A DNA stretch of 64,000 nucleotides from Streptomyces sp. NBC_01016 (GCF_026341035.1 NZ_JAPEOQ010000002.1:2418001-2482000); one strand, 5' to 3'; shown: positions 1-8,816, numbered from the stretch's first letter. Numbers and translations: made by a program. Notes: generated by a model not told the origin, from the sequence alone.

Positions 1-290
1 GGTCGGAGTAGCCGGCGCCCTTGTCTATGCGGACGCCGGCGCGGTTCACGGCCACGCTGCCCACGACCACCATGTCGACCGGACGCAGGTCGCTCACGTC
101 CACCTGCGGGGCGATGGTCGCGTCGACCTTACTGGATGCCGCCTCGGCTGGAGGAATGGTCAGAGCGGCGGGGTCGAGGAGGTAGAAGGGGCGTGGGTCA
201 GCGAGCTTGGGCACGGCCATGTAGACCGTCTTTGCCTCGTCGAGTGCCTTGGCGCGTACGGCAAGTTGAGCCTTGTCCGGGACCGCCTTG
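1..290 (-). pseudogene. 5-formyltetrahydrofolate cyclo-ligase-like protein, truncated
   Basis: Read on the minus strand, this stretch encodes the middle and rear of a 5-formyl-THF cyclo-ligase-like protein (MTHFS/MTHFSD type): KTVYMAVPKLAD, then FYLLDP, then VVVGSVAVNRAGVRI and DKGAGYSD, the conserved glycine-rich block. The family acts in one-carbon folate metabolism. The 3' end lies outside the window. The 5' end stops near position 290, where an IS5-type remnant begins, so no start codon or N-terminal third is present. I read it as a gene cut by an old insertion or rearrangement. The family call is good; the exact break is approximate. Confidence 0.7.
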
Positions 291-292
291 AT

Positions 293-667
293 GGTCCGGG
301 CGGTGTGTCGCTGAACGGCGGGAACCACAACGACGTCACTCAGCTCCTGCCCCTGCTCGACAAGGTCCCCGCCGTGGCGGGAACGGTCGGACGGCCGCAC
401 AAGCGGCCGGGCTTGCTGTTCGCCGACCGCGGCTACGACCACGACATCTACCGAGACCCGGTCCGCGCCCGCGGCATCGTGCCCGCGATCGCCCGCCGCG
501 ACACCCGACACGGCACCTACAGCTAGGTCGTGGAGAGGATTTTCGCCTGGTTGCACGGCTTCCGCCGCCTGCGGATCCGGTGGGAACGACGGGCAGACAT
601 CCACGAAGCATTCCCGAAGCTCGCCTGCTGCCTCATCACCCATCGACAACTCAGGGCCTTGCGCTGA
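293..667 (+). pseudogene. IS5-family transposase C-terminal remnant
   Basis: The frame carries the late part of an IS5-type DDE transposase: NHNDVTQLLPLLDKVP, then LLFADRGYDHD (a catalytic Asp region), then VVERIFAWLHGFRRLRIRWE (the YREK-like Glu block), ending LITHRQLRAL and TGA at 665-667. A TAG at 524-526 replaces the tryptophan normally found before VVER, splitting the frame, and the N-terminal half is missing. It adjoins the truncated folate gene on the opposite strand. It cannot make an active transposase. Confidence 0.75.
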
Positions 668-731
668 TGTCGGGATGCAAGGCTGTTGATCGCCTCGTGG
701 CTGCCCGGGGCTCATGCCATGATCCGGCCTC

Positions 732-1262
732 ATGAGTGACCATTCGCTTTCACCCGCCTGGCTGGCCTCGTGGACAGACAGAGTCTCCGGGACCCTCACG
801 GCTATGACAGGCGAGTTCGAGCGGCGGCATGGCTTTCCCCCTGGCGCCAACGAGGTCCGGCCTGCCGACAGCGACGATCAAGCCGCTGCTCGCGCGCTTG
901 CCCAAGCGAGCCTCATCCCGGCCGACCTGGTCACCTTCTACGACAGCATCGGCGACGTCACCTGGGCGGACGTTGGCAACGGCTACTTCCTCGACCCAGC
1001 AATTGACGTCCTTCTGCAACTCCAGGAGTACGGCGCTGTTGGCATCGGCGCGGACCAGAAGGTCCACGGTCTGGTCATCGGCTCGAACGGAGGCGGCCTG
1101 TCCTACGTCGTGGGCTCTGATGGGGCGGTCCATCGGACGAGGATGGCGTCGCTCGACGAACCGGAGCTCGACGAGGTAGCCGATGACTTGCGGCAGTTTC
1201 TGGAACTGCTGGAGCGATCCCTGACGCGGTTTGTCGCTGACGGCGAGCCGGGATCACTGTAG
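732..1262 (+). CDS. SUKH (SMI1/KNR4-like) domain protein
   Basis: This encodes 176 residues, cytoplasmic, with no signal peptide or membrane segment. LIPADLVTFYDSIGDVTW in the first half, then HGLVIGSNGGGLSYVVGSDG and a Leu-rich helix DEVADDLRQFLELL, match the SMI1/KNR4 (SUKH) layout: an acidic alpha/beta fold with the G-S-N-G-G/D block. In bacteria SUKH proteins are often immunity proteins for polymorphic toxins, but no toxin gene is adjacent; both sides are IS debris. It may be an orphan immunity gene or may have another role. Base composition is typical of the host. Confidence 0.6.
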   Translation: MSDHSLSPAWLASWTDRVSGTLTAMTGEFERRHGFPPGANEVRPADSDDQAAARALAQASLIPADLVTFYDSIGDVTWADVGNGYFLDPAIDVLLQLQEYGAVGIGADQKVHGLVIGSNGGGLSYVVGSDGAVHRTRMASLDEPELDEVADDLRQFLELLERSLTRFVADGEPGSL

Positions 1263-1824
1263 TTCAGCCCGCGAGACTCATTGTGTTAGCCGCTGTCAAG
1301 CACCTTCGTCGGCCTCGGCACGCGGCAGCCACCGGCCGCGCAGGCCAGGCACGGTAACCAGCAGTAGTCAGAGATCGTCATCCTCAACCACACCAACGGC
1401 ACCGTCCGCCCGGGGCCGAGGCTGGCCACCTGGTGGCAGCAGGCGGAGGCATATGTACAGCTGTGGTCACACCCCAGCCAGGCCGCCCAGCCCGGCCAGC
1501 GGCCCCGCGAGTGAGTTCGCGGGCTGAACGTTCCGTGCAGGGCTGGTCGTGCCCACCCCGCCCTGCGCCACGGCACCTATGCCCGCCAGCCCGCCCTCGC
1601 CCCGCCACGGAGGCCGCCATGACCGAATACCTCACCAGTCGCATCAAGGGCACCGCCGCGCGTGGCAAAGTCCACACCCCGCGCCCCAGTTCACCGCCAA
1701 CTCCTGGCATCGGGAGTGAGGTACCTCCGGGCCCGGGCGACGTCCTCCTGCACAACGCGCTCGGCTACCGGAGGCTCAGCCAGCACCGCCGCCACCAGCA
1801 CTCCGCACTGGGCACACTCGCCGG
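1263..1824. other. Gene-poor stretch
   Basis: Between the SUKH gene and the IS5-type remnant I see no convincing gene on either strand. Open frames here lack recognisable motifs and ribosome sites. It probably holds degraded mobile-element DNA. Confidence 0.4.
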
Positions 1825-2123
1825 TGGTGGAATCCACGCTGACCAGCGACAAGTCCACCCTGCCGCGCTGGGCGGCTTCGGCGACCAGGCCCTCCAACAG
1901 GGCCTCGAAGACACCGGCGTCCCGCCACTGCCTGAAGCGGTTGTGCACGCTGGACCAGGCGCCGAACTCGGCCGGCATATCCCCGCCACAGCGCTCCTGA
2001 ACGGAACTTCCAGATCACGCCCTCGAACTGCTACCGCAGCCTGGCGGGATACGGCCGTACTCGCCGACCGGCAGATACGGCTCGACGTACTCCCACTCCT
2101 TGTCACTCAGTTGCGCGCGTCAT
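1825..2123 (-). pseudogene. IS5-family transposase N-terminal remnant (frameshifted)
   Basis: Minus-strand reading gives the head of an IS5-type transposase in three frames: MTRATE at 2123, then LSDKEWEYVEPYLPVGEYG one frame over, a stop in what should be EGVIWK, then MPAEFGAWSSVHNRFRQW, FEALLEGLVAEAAQRG and LSLVSVDSTT. At least two frameshifts separate these pieces, and similarity ends after the first catalytic Asp (DSTT). It is the opposite end and strand to the fragment at 293-667, so the two are separate copies or a rearranged one. Confidence 0.75.
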
Positions 2124-2287
2124 ACCTTCCGGACTACCGGATCTGCCCTCGCCGCGGAGGCGAAACTGTAGGGTCTCGTTTCTTCCGGCCTTCATCGGTA
2201 CCCTGACCTGGGGTCTTAGGTCTGTCTCACTCGTGGGTCGGTCTGATTCCGTCTCGTGATCTTGGCCCATGAGCCGAGAACCCGTTG

Positions 2288-2767
2288 TCAGCCGCTCTGC
2301 CGTGGCGCCTCTCGAGCGGCACGGCACCGATCGTCCGGCATCAGCCACGCCTCCGCATCCCGCCGGATCCGCACCGCCTCGAAGCTGTCGTACTCCCGGA
2401 TCACCGACCTGATCGTGCCTCGCTCGCGGTACTCGTCCATGATCGCGACATGCTCCGGCAAGCGTACGAACTCCGCCAGAGCCTGCCGCCCGGTCCACAC
2501 CGAGACCGATCCGCAGCGCCGGGCCAAGGGCACGACCCACAACCACATGCCGATCGCTCCGTCGAGATGCGGCCAGCAGCGCCGCAGCGCGAAGCCGCGA
2601 CGCGCGATGCCGGGCAAGTCTCGGTAAGCGTCGCTGGTGAAGTCGGTGACGCTGACGATGAGCGGGCCGCTCCGGCGACCGGGCATGCCACGGGCGACGC
2701 CCTTCGCCTCGGCGCGGTCACCAAAGGAGTCTCCGGCCGGCCCCTGGCACCAGCGGCTCCTCAGCAT
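2288..2767 (-). CDS. Monooxygenase-like conserved hypothetical protein
   Basis: This encodes 159 residues. The ATG at 2767 overlaps the stop of the upstream TIGR03086 gene, which argues for translational coupling and for this start. The core reads VSVTDF, LPGIARRGFALRRCWP, GMWLWVVPLARRCGSVSVW, ALAEFVRLPEHVAIMDEYR. The strand-helix pattern and the GSVSVW..FVRLPEH block recall ferredoxin-like antibiotic-biosynthesis or CrtA-type monooxygenase folds, but I do not recognise the family with certainty. It may act with the mycothiol-dependent-type protein encoded ahead of it. Confidence 0.55.
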   Translation of the reverse strand: MLRSRWCQGPAGDSFGDRAEAKGVARGMPGRRSGPLIVSVTDFTSDAYRDLPGIARRGFALRRCWPHLDGAIGMWLWVVPLARRCGSVSVWTGRQALAEFVRLPEHVAIMDEYRERGTIRSVIREYDSFEAVRIRRDAEAWLMPDDRCRAAREAPRQSG

Positions 2768-3354
2768 GGCCCGGGCGTCCAGGACGGATCGCGGCCAAGC
2801 AGGGCCAGCAACCGGTCGCCCGGCGGGGCGTCGTCGGGGACGGCTATCCGTCGGCGGAATGCGGCACCGGCCCCGCGGCCCTCGTCCGGGACCAGGGCGG
2901 CGACGCGCACTGCGGCGGTAGTGAGTTCGGCGGAAGGTTCCCACGGGGCGCCGATCGTCACCGCGACGTCCCAGGCGTGCGCCACGTAGTCGAGCAGGTG
3001 GAAGCCGATCGCCATCCGTCCGGGGACAGCAAAGCCCTCGCCCACCTCCGGCAGCGCGAACCGCCGCTCCAGCACGTCGTCTTCCGCAAACGCCGCGGTG
3101 ACCTCGCCCACCGACGCCTCATACGCTCCGGCCGGGTCTTCACCGAGGTCGCCGTCGCGCCATACGGCCCACGGCTCACCCGCGCCGCGGGCGGAGGCGG
3201 CGAACCCCTCGTTCTGGCTGACCAGATGGCGAACCAGGCCGTACAGGGTCCAGTCCGCGCACGGCGTCGCCAACCTCAAGTGGTCGGTCTTCACCCGGGA
3301 GACCACCTCCCCGGTCAGCAACAGCGCCTGGCGGTCCAGTCGTCGTATGTCCAT
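2761..3354 (-). CDS. TIGR03086 family metal-binding protein (DinB / maleylpyruvate isomerase-like)
   Basis: This encodes 197 residues. It opens with LDRQALLLTGEVVSRVKTDH, LATPCADWTLYGLVRHLV (the conserved T-P-C-x-x-W and HL of this family) and later HLLDYVAHAWDVAVTIG, whose His residues match the three-His metal site of the DinB-like four-helix bundle. Relatives are mycothiol-dependent isomerases or transferases; the substrate here is unknown. It is divergent from the MocR regulator, with a 116-base gap that must hold both promoters, and is coupled to the next gene by a stop/start overlap, so the MocR protein is a candidate regulator. Confidence 0.8.
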   Translation of the reverse strand: MDIRRLDRQALLLTGEVVSRVKTDHLRLATPCADWTLYGLVRHLVSQNEGFAASARGAGEPWAVWRDGDLGEDPAGAYEASVGEVTAAFAEDDVLERRFALPEVGEGFAVPGRMAIGFHLLDYVAHAWDVAVTIGAPWEPSAELTTAAVRVAALVPDEGRGAGAAFRRRIAVPDDAPPGDRLLALLGRDPSWTPGPC

Positions 3355-3470
3355 GGCCGGAGCGTAAGATCCCTCAGCGGTTCAGTTCCAGAGCCAATAA
3401 CCTGCTAAACGGTTGAGCCAATTCCCGGGCCGAAAGCCAACAACAGCTGAGCCGAAAGCGAAAAGCCGAG

Positions 3471-4922
3471 ATGGACGTACACGTCAGGCTCGACGGGAAA
3501 CGAGACCTGTCCGGCCAGATCTATCGCCAGCTGCGCACCGCGATCCACGACGGACTGCTACGGCCCGGCGATCCGCTTCCCCCGACCCGGGAGTTGAGCC
3601 GCCGCCTCGCGGTGGCCCGCAACACCGTCGGCGTCGCCTACGAACGGCTCGTCGCCGAGGGCTACGCGGACAGCAGGGTCGGCTCCGGGACCTATGTGCG
3701 TACGACGGGCCTGCCCACGCGCGAGGCCGCGACCGCCACCGACACCACCGGCTCGGGACTACGTCCCCGCGCCCTGTGGGCGGGCCTGTCCCCATGGGCA
3801 GCCCCGGAGATCACAGGACCGACCACGGCGACCCACGACTTCCGGGTCGGCCTGCCGGACGCCCGGCTCTTCCCGTACGACGCCTGGCGTCCCCTGATCT
3901 CCCGGGAACTGCGCCTCTCGGCGACCGGGGCGGTCGGATACGGCGATCCATCCGGCCACGCCGGGCTGCGGACCGCACTCGCCCGGCACATCGGACTCTC
4001 CCGCGGCGTGCGGACCGGCCCGGACGACGTACTGGTGACCACCAGCACGCAGCAGGCCCTGGACCTCATCGGGCGGGTACTGCTCGAACCGGGTGACCGG
4101 GTAGCCGTAGAAGAGCCTGGCTACCCGCCGGCCCGGCTGCCGTTCCTTGCGCAGGGCGCCGAGGTCACGGGCATACCGGTGGACGCCGAGGGCCTGCTCG
4201 TGGACGCCCTCCCACCTGACACCCGCGCCGTGTACGTCACCCCCTCCCACCAGTTCCCGCTCGGCATGCCGATGTCCCTGCGGCGCAGAACGGCACTGCT
4301 GCGATGGGCGCGGCAGCACGGCGCCGCAGTGATCGAGGACGACTACGACAGCGAATTCCGGTTCGGCGGCCGGCCGGTCGAGACGCTGCACAGTCTGGAC
4401 CGGGACGGACACGTCATCTACGTGGGGTCGTTCTCCAAGGTGATGCTGCCCTCCGTGCGCGTCGGCTTCCTGGTGGCGCCCGCCCCGTTGCGCACAGCAC
4501 TGCGCACCGCCAAGTACACCGCCGACTGGCACACAGCGGTCCCCACACAGGCGGCGCTCGCCCGCTTCGTCGACGACGGGTTGCTCGCCCGGCACATCCG
4601 CCGGATGCAGCACACGTACGCGACCCGGCACCAAGCCATCACCCGCGCGCTCACCGATCACTTCGCGGACTTGGCCGAGCTGGTGCCGTCCGCCGCGGGC
4701 CTGCACGTGACGACGTTCACCCAAGGCCACCTCGCCGACCCTGACGCCCTCGCGGACCGAGCCGCCCGGGCCCGGGCATCCGGCGTAGCGGTCTACACCC
4801 TGGCGGAGGTCGCCGCGAACCGCTCCGCGCGCCCGGGCTTCGTCTTCGGCTACGGCTCGATCAGCGCGTCGGACATCAAGCCGGGCCTTCACTCCGTACT
4901 CGGCCCGCCCAAGGACTACTGA
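3471..4922 (+). CDS. MocR/PdxR-type transcriptional regulator (GntR HTH + aminotransferase fold)
   Basis: This encodes 483 residues. Residues 1-80 form a GntR winged helix (SGQIYRQLRTAIHDGLL, LPPTRELSRRLAVARNTV, YADSRVGSGTYV). Residues about 115-480 form a type-I aminotransferase fold: VGYGDPSGHAGLR, VTTSTQQALDL, VEEPGYPPAR, EDDYDSEFRF and YVGSFSKVMLPSVRVG, with K323 the expected PLP lysine. Such regulators sense PLP or an amino-group ligand. The divergent TIGR03086 pair is its likely target. The frame is intact and of usual length. Confidence 0.9.
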   Translation: MDVHVRLDGKRDLSGQIYRQLRTAIHDGLLRPGDPLPPTRELSRRLAVARNTVGVAYERLVAEGYADSRVGSGTYVRTTGLPTREAATATDTTGSGLRPRALWAGLSPWAAPEITGPTTATHDFRVGLPDARLFPYDAWRPLISRELRLSATGAVGYGDPSGHAGLRTALARHIGLSRGVRTGPDDVLVTTSTQQALDLIGRVLLEPGDRVAVEEPGYPPARLPFLAQGAEVTGIPVDAEGLLVDALPPDTRAVYVTPSHQFPLGMPMSLRRRTALLRWARQHGAAVIEDDYDSEFRFGGRPVETLHSLDRDGHVIYVGSFSKVMLPSVRVGFLVAPAPLRTALRTAKYTADWHTAVPTQAALARFVDDGLLARHIRRMQHTYATRHQAITRALTDHFADLAELVPSAAGLHVTTFTQGHLADPDALADRAARARASGVAVYTLAEVAANRSARPGFVFGYGSISASDIKPGLHSVLGPPKDY

Positions 4923-5022
4923 ACGCGGAAGGAAGCGCCTGCACACGGTTCAGCAGTGACGTAAGAACTCATCGGTGTCGATCACGGGAACCCTGCCTGT
5001 GTGACTCCCGAATTCGGATCCT

Positions 5023-5637
5023 TCATCTCTCGGGCACGGGGGAGACCTCGGGCCAGCAGCGCATCGCCTGGTCGATGACGGTGTTCAGCGCGGCGAGCGA
5101 AGCCCCGTCGCGGGCCTGGAAGGAGAGCCCGTTGAGGACGGTGGCGTAGAAGGCGGCCAGTCGTGCCGCGTCGGTGCCGACGGGGAGGTCGCCGTCTGCG
5201 ATGCCGCGCTCGATGCGGCCCTGGATGGCTTCGCGGGTCTGCGTGCGCAGGCGGGCGAGCGTGTCGGCGACGTCCGCGCTGTCGGGAGTGGCGAGGGGGG
5301 CGGCCAGGATGACGAGGCAGCCGCGCGGGGTGGCCGGGTCGGTGTACGCGGCGGCGTTGTCGCGGAGTGCGGCCTCGACGGACTCGCGCGCCGTGGGCTG
5401 TTCGTCCAGGGCGCGCCGGGTGTAGGAGCCCTCGGTGGCCGCGTACAGGGCGAGGGCCTCGCGGAAGAGTTCCTCCTTGGAACCGTACGCGGCGTACAGG
5501 CTGGGGGACTTGATGCCCATGGCGGAGGTCAGCGCGGCCATCGAGGCGCCCTGGTAGCCGTGTTCCCAGAAGACACGCAGCGCCTGCTCCAGGGCCCGGT
5601 CGCGGTCGAAGCCGCGGGGGCGTCCTCTGCTCGCCAT
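5023..5637 (-). CDS. TetR family transcriptional regulator
   Basis: This encodes 204 residues starting at ATG 5637 (MASRGRPRGFDRDRAL); the open frame extends further upstream, but the family's head begins here. The N-terminal HTH is clear: ALRVFWEHGYQGASMAAL, SAMGIKSPSLYAAYGSKEEL. The ligand domain contains DPATPRGCLVILAAP, usual in the subgroup controlling short-chain dehydrogenases. It is divergent from the SDR gene, and two related inverted repeats lie in the shared promoter region. It probably represses itself and the SDR, with a small electrophile or ketone as inducer (inference). Confidence 0.88.
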   Translation of the reverse strand: MASRGRPRGFDRDRALEQALRVFWEHGYQGASMAALTSAMGIKSPSLYAAYGSKEELFREALALYAATEGSYTRRALDEQPTARESVEAALRDNAAAYTDPATPRGCLVILAAPLATPDSADVADTLARLRTQTREAIQGRIERGIADGDLPVGTDAARLAAFYATVLNGLSFQARDGASLAALNTVIDQAMRCWPEVSPVPER

Positions 5638-5684
5638 CGCTTCACTCCCTGCCGCCGTCGGGGCGCCGGAGGGGGCCGGCGCCA

Positions 5685-5709
5685 ATTTCTGTAACGCTCG
5701 GCAAATATA
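5685..5709. promoter_or_regulatory. Second TetR operator-like site (degenerate)
   Basis: This matches the site at 5741-5765 in 18 of 25 positions, sharing ATTTCTGT at the left and TCGGCA at the right. It lies just upstream of the TetR gene, where autoregulation is expected. The two sites are 56 bp apart, about five helical turns. Confidence 0.5.
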
Positions 5710-5740
5710 ACCCTTGACCGGCCGGATCCTGGCGCGCATT

Positions 5741-5765
5741 ATTTCTGTGTCGATCGGCACAGAAT
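5741..5765. promoter_or_regulatory. TetR operator-like palindrome
   Basis: Arms TTCTGTG (5743-5749) and CACAGAA (5758-5764) are perfect complements around a CGATCG core; only one pair of the 22-bp palindrome mismatches. It lies 39 bp upstream of the SDR start, in the divergent TetR/SDR promoter region. Confidence 0.65.
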
Positions 5766-5803
5766 GCGGATCGGCGCCTGCCGACAACTCCAAGGGGTCC
5801 CGC

Positions 5804-6577
5804 ATGTCCACTTCCAGCAGCCCGCGCTTCGACGGCAAGGTCGTCCTGGTCACCGGGGCGGGCTCCGGCATCGGCCGGGCCAGTGCACTCGCCTTCGCCG
5901 CACGCGGTGCCACCGTCGTGACCGCCGGCCGCGACACCGGCGCGCTCGCCGAGACCGTCCGGCTCATCGAGAAGGACGGAGGAACGGCGGACGCGATCCG
6001 CACAGACGTGACCGACTCCGCCTCGGTCCAGGACCTGGTGTCGACCGTCGTCGCCCGGCACGGCGGCCTGCACATCGCCCACAACAACGCCGGCGTCCTC
6101 ACCGCGCTCGGCCCGGTCGCCGAGGTCGACGAAGCCGAGTGGGACACGCAGTTGGCCGTGAACCTCACCGGCGTACTGCTGAGCATGAAGCACGAGATCC
6201 GGCACATGCGCGCGCACGGCGGCGGCGCCATCGTCAACACGTCCGCGAACATCGGTGCCCACCTGCGCTATCCGGGAATGGGTGCGTACGCGGCCTCCAA
6301 GGCCGCCGTCTCCGCGCTGACCCGGGCCGCCGCCCTGGACCACATCAAGGACGGCGTCCGCATCAACGCCGTCAGCCCGGGCGCCTCCCGGACACACATG
6401 TCGATGCGGCCCGGCGAGACCGAGACAGACCGTGATGAGCGCCTGGGCGCCACCATCCCACTGGGACGCCCGGCGGATCTCGACGAGATCACCGCCGCCG
6501 TCCTGTGGCTGGCCTCCGATGCGGCGAGCTTCGTCGTCGGCCATGATCTGGTCGCCGATGGCGGCGCCAGCGCCTGA
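5804..6577 (+). CDS. Short-chain dehydrogenase/reductase (classical SDR)
   Basis: This encodes 257 residues. ATG 5804 is chosen because the Rossmann motif TGAGSGIG then falls at residues 17-24, as usual. NNAG, the Tyr-x-x-x-Lys pair in YAASK (Y162, K166) and INAVSPGASRT are all present, so it should be an active NAD(P)-dependent oxidoreductase. C-terminal motifs resemble glucose-1-dehydrogenase or 3-oxoacyl reductase-like SDRs; the substrate is not predictable. It is divergent from, and probably repressed by, the TetR protein, and ends before a strong convergent hairpin. Confidence 0.9.
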   Translation: MSTSSSPRFDGKVVLVTGAGSGIGRASALAFAARGATVVTAGRDTGALAETVRLIEKDGGTADAIRTDVTDSASVQDLVSTVVARHGGLHIAHNNAGVLTALGPVAEVDEAEWDTQLAVNLTGVLLSMKHEIRHMRAHGGGAIVNTSANIGAHLRYPGMGAYAASKAAVSALTRAAALDHIKDGVRINAVSPGASRTHMSMRPGETETDRDERLGATIPLGRPADLDEITAAVLWLASDAASFVVGHDLVADGGASA

Positions 6578-6727
6578 CACCGAACCCGCTGGGGAGGGGC
6601 AGGGCCGCCTATTGGGACCTCAGCGCAACTCGCGCGGGCAACGCCACTGCCACGAGGGACGATCTCCGCAGCCCTCACGCACGCCCCGATCAAGCGCACC
6701 TGTGAACGCCCCGTGCAGCGAACGGGA

Positions 6728-6761
6728 GACGGCCAGCCGCACGTGAGGGCGGCTGACCGTC
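6728..6761. terminator. Convergent hairpin terminator
   Basis: A 13-bp stem (GACGGCCAGCCGC / GCGGCTGACCGTC, one mismatch) with an 8-base loop sits between the converging SDR and dienelactone hydrolase genes. There is no T-run, as is common in streptomycetes. Confidence 0.7.
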
Positions 6762-6796
6762 GAAGCAGGCGGGGGCCCAAAGGCAGGCTCTGATCC

Positions 6797-7531
6797 CTAC
6801 GCGCCGTTCAGGGTGCGCTTCAGCAGGGGCAGCAGCCGCTCCCAGTGCAGCTTCAGTCCGGCCGCGTTGAAGGCCTCGGTGTCGGCCATGGTGAAGCCGT
6901 GGACGGTGCCGGGGTAGATCTCGGAGGTGTACGCGAGCCCTGTGGCATCCAGCTGCCGGTTGAGGTCGCCCAGCGCGTCGGGCGTCAAGTCGCCCTCGGC
7001 GTGGCCGAGATGGACCTGAGCGGTGACGGTCTCGAAGAGCCCGGGTCCGTCGGCGCCGACGGGCGCGTGGAACGCGGCGAGGGCGCCGACCCGCCCAGGA
7101 TGGGCCGCGGCGGTGCGCGCGGCGTACAGCCCGCCGATGCAGTACCCGGTCACCCCGAGGGGCCCGGCGGCGACCTCGGCCTGGGCGCCGAGAAACCCGA
7201 GGTAGCCCTCGGCGTCGCGCAGGACACGCTCGAGGGTGTGCGCCTGGATCAAGGGCATCACCGCGCCCATGACCCGCTCCCGGTCCCGCGCCCCGACGAA
7301 CTCGGGAAGCTCGGTCACCGGCGCGGGCCCGTGCCGGTAGAAGACGTTCGGCACGAGCACGTAGTACCCGTGCTCCGCCAACTCCTCGGCCATCTCCCGC
7401 AGTACGGGCCGAATCCCGAACCCGTCCGGGTACATCAGCACGCCCGGGTGCTTCCCACCGCCCTCGGGGAATGCGGCGAACCCGTCGGCCACGCCGTCCG
7501 CGGTCGGAATCTCCAGTGTCTTGACAGTCAT
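6797..7531 (-). CDS. Dienelactone hydrolase family protein
   Basis: This encodes 244 residues, cytosolic alpha/beta hydrolase fold. GYCIGG places the nucleophile Cys at residue 131, HGFTM gives the catalytic His at 211, and an Asp lies between them around 181-185, completing the Cys-Asp-His triad of dienelactone hydrolases. YPDGFGIRP near residue 36 is the usual oxyanion-side block. Family members hydrolyse enol-lactones in chlorocatechol-type degradation, or related esters. No ring-cleavage genes are nearby, so the substrate is open. Confidence 0.88.
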   Translation of the reverse strand: MTVKTLEIPTADGVADGFAAFPEGGGKHPGVLMYPDGFGIRPVLREMAEELAEHGYYVLVPNVFYRHGPAPVTELPEFVGARDRERVMGAVMPLIQAHTLERVLRDAEGYLGFLGAQAEVAAGPLGVTGYCIGGLYAARTAAAHPGRVGALAAFHAPVGADGPGLFETVTAQVHLGHAEGDLTPDALGDLNRQLDATGLAYTSEIYPGTVHGFTMADTEAFNAAGLKLHWERLLPLLKRTLNGA

Positions 7532-8156
7532 GAACCCTCCCTTCGTCGTTGCCAGTTGAACCTGTGGTCAACACGACGAAGGTGGAGCTCGTGCAACGGG
7601 GCCCGCGTCGGCCCGTAAGGCGCTCAGCGGAGCACCGGGTCACCGATCCGTGCGTGGCGCGAAGCCGTCCCGGTAGTCATGGACGTGGAGCCTAGACCAC
7701 AGGATCAGCCTGACGCTACGGCTTACACGGGCGGGCTACGTGGCCAAGGCCCGTCGGCTCACCAGGGGTTCAAAGACAGTCTCTGGAGGAGCGCGGCCGT
7801 CCTTCGGGTCGCCCCGGGCTCGCGGCGGCCACTGCCGAGACTTCATGGCAGGTATCTGCGGCGGTGGCCGGGCGCATCGGCAACCAGTGAGCATTCGGGC
7901 GTAGTTGGAGACGCCGCGGCGGCGCGGTGGGGGTCACTCGATTCGGTGGTCGTCCACGCATCGACGTTCAGTGAGTGGGTGGCGGGGACAAGGTGGCAGT
8001 GAGCCGTCTCCGGGGCTCTCGGGCTGGCGGTGCCGGGTGCGAAGGAGTGGGCAACTGAATCCGCGGGTCGCGCCGTCCGCGCATGCGATGACGACGTGCG
8101 CCCCGTTGTCGCTGGGGCGGGCCACGTCGACATCACTGCTGCGCACGGAGGCCGGG
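7532..8156. other. Intergenic stretch without a supported gene
   Basis: No gene here can be supported. The plus-strand frame ending at 8002 (SVVVHASTFSEWVAGTRWQ) faintly recalls the C-terminus of DUF397 proteins, which often sit near regulator genes, but nothing upstream of it looks like coding sequence. Confidence 0.35.
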
Positions 8157-8609
8157 ATGACGCGCTCCGCCGTTCACCGACCGTACCGACGCGACGTTCA
8201 TCACCTGCTCCTCGCGGCCCGCGACCGTCTCCGGGCAGGGGAAGACGATGACCGCGTAAGCCTCGCCGCTGTCCTGGTGCAAGCTGCTGACAGTTTCGAT
8301 GACGCCGACCCACTGCAGGCGCCGGCGTCGTGGATCGTCCGTGAGGCGGCGGCCCTCCTGCTGCGGCATGCGGATCCCGACGGGCCGACGCGGCTGACGG
8401 ACCCGGACCTGCTGCGCCATCTCTCCGTACTGGACGGCCTCGCTGTAGAGGCGCTCGTGCCGCTGCTCGACGACGTGACCACCACGCTTTCAGCGCGCCC
8501 GGTCATTGAACTGGCCCTGCCGGAACCACCTCAGACAGACGGGACGGAACAGGACTACGACCGGCACGGTGAGCCCGGCCCCGGACGGTCGGGGGTGCAG
8601 CGTGGATGA
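8157..8609 (+). CDS. Conserved hypothetical protein (helical)
   Basis: This encodes 150 residues. ATG 8157 is preferred over starts further upstream because GGAGG lies five bases before it. The product is mostly helical and acidic: YRRDVHHLLLAARDRLRAG, LAAVLVQAADSFDDADP, IVREAAALLLRHADPDGP, LRHLSVLDGLAVEALVPLL, with a polar tail. There is no signal peptide or membrane segment. I do not recognise the family. A short membrane ORF follows on the same strand. Confidence 0.55.
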   Translation: MTRSAVHRPYRRDVHHLLLAARDRLRAGEDDDRVSLAAVLVQAADSFDDADPLQAPASWIVREAAALLLRHADPDGPTRLTDPDLLRHLSVLDGLAVEALVPLLDDVTTTLSARPVIELALPEPPQTDGTEQDYDRHGEPGPGRSGVQRG

Positions 8610-8675
8610 GCAGGGTGAAGCGTCGGGAATCGGCCTGCAGTGCACCTCGCCGGCGACTGGGAAGCGGAGGCCGGC

Positions 8676-8816
8676 ATGCTCGTGATCCTGGCAGGCGTGT
8701 ACGGCCTCATCGCCGGGCTAGCGGGCCTGCGCGCTTCTCTGCACTTCACCCGGAGGGGAGGCTGCGGACAGGTGCGAAGGCTGGGGGCCGAGCGAAAAGA
8801 AGGCGCACGGCCGTGA
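8676..8816 (+). CDS. Small membrane protein (hypothetical)
   Basis: This encodes 46 residues from ATG 8676; an in-frame GTG at 8640 would add 12. One hydrophobic helix (MLVILAGVYGLIAGLAGLRA) is followed by a basic tail rich in Arg. Small single-helix proteins of this shape occur in streptomycete mobile regions, but the family is not identified. It is in the same direction as the preceding hypothetical gene. Confidence 0.35.
   Translation: MLVILAGVYGLIAGLAGLRASLHFTRRGGCGQVRRLGAERKEGARP

Noticed and set aside
3759..4946. Minus-strand open frame of 395 codons
   Set aside because: Shadow of the MocR gene, whose domains and PLP lysine are clear.
4962..4981. AAGAACTCATCGGTGTCG resembles the transposase-end sequence at 20105 and 29232
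   Set aside because: Only about 12 bases match and no transposase coding sequence is nearby, so chance similarity cannot be excluded.
5638..6252. Upstream extension of the TetR frame
   Set aside because: It runs antisense through the SDR gene; the TetR family head begins at 5637.
7679..8002. Possible DUF397-type protein
   Set aside because: Only the last ~20 residues are suggestive; the upstream part has no motif and no ribosome site.
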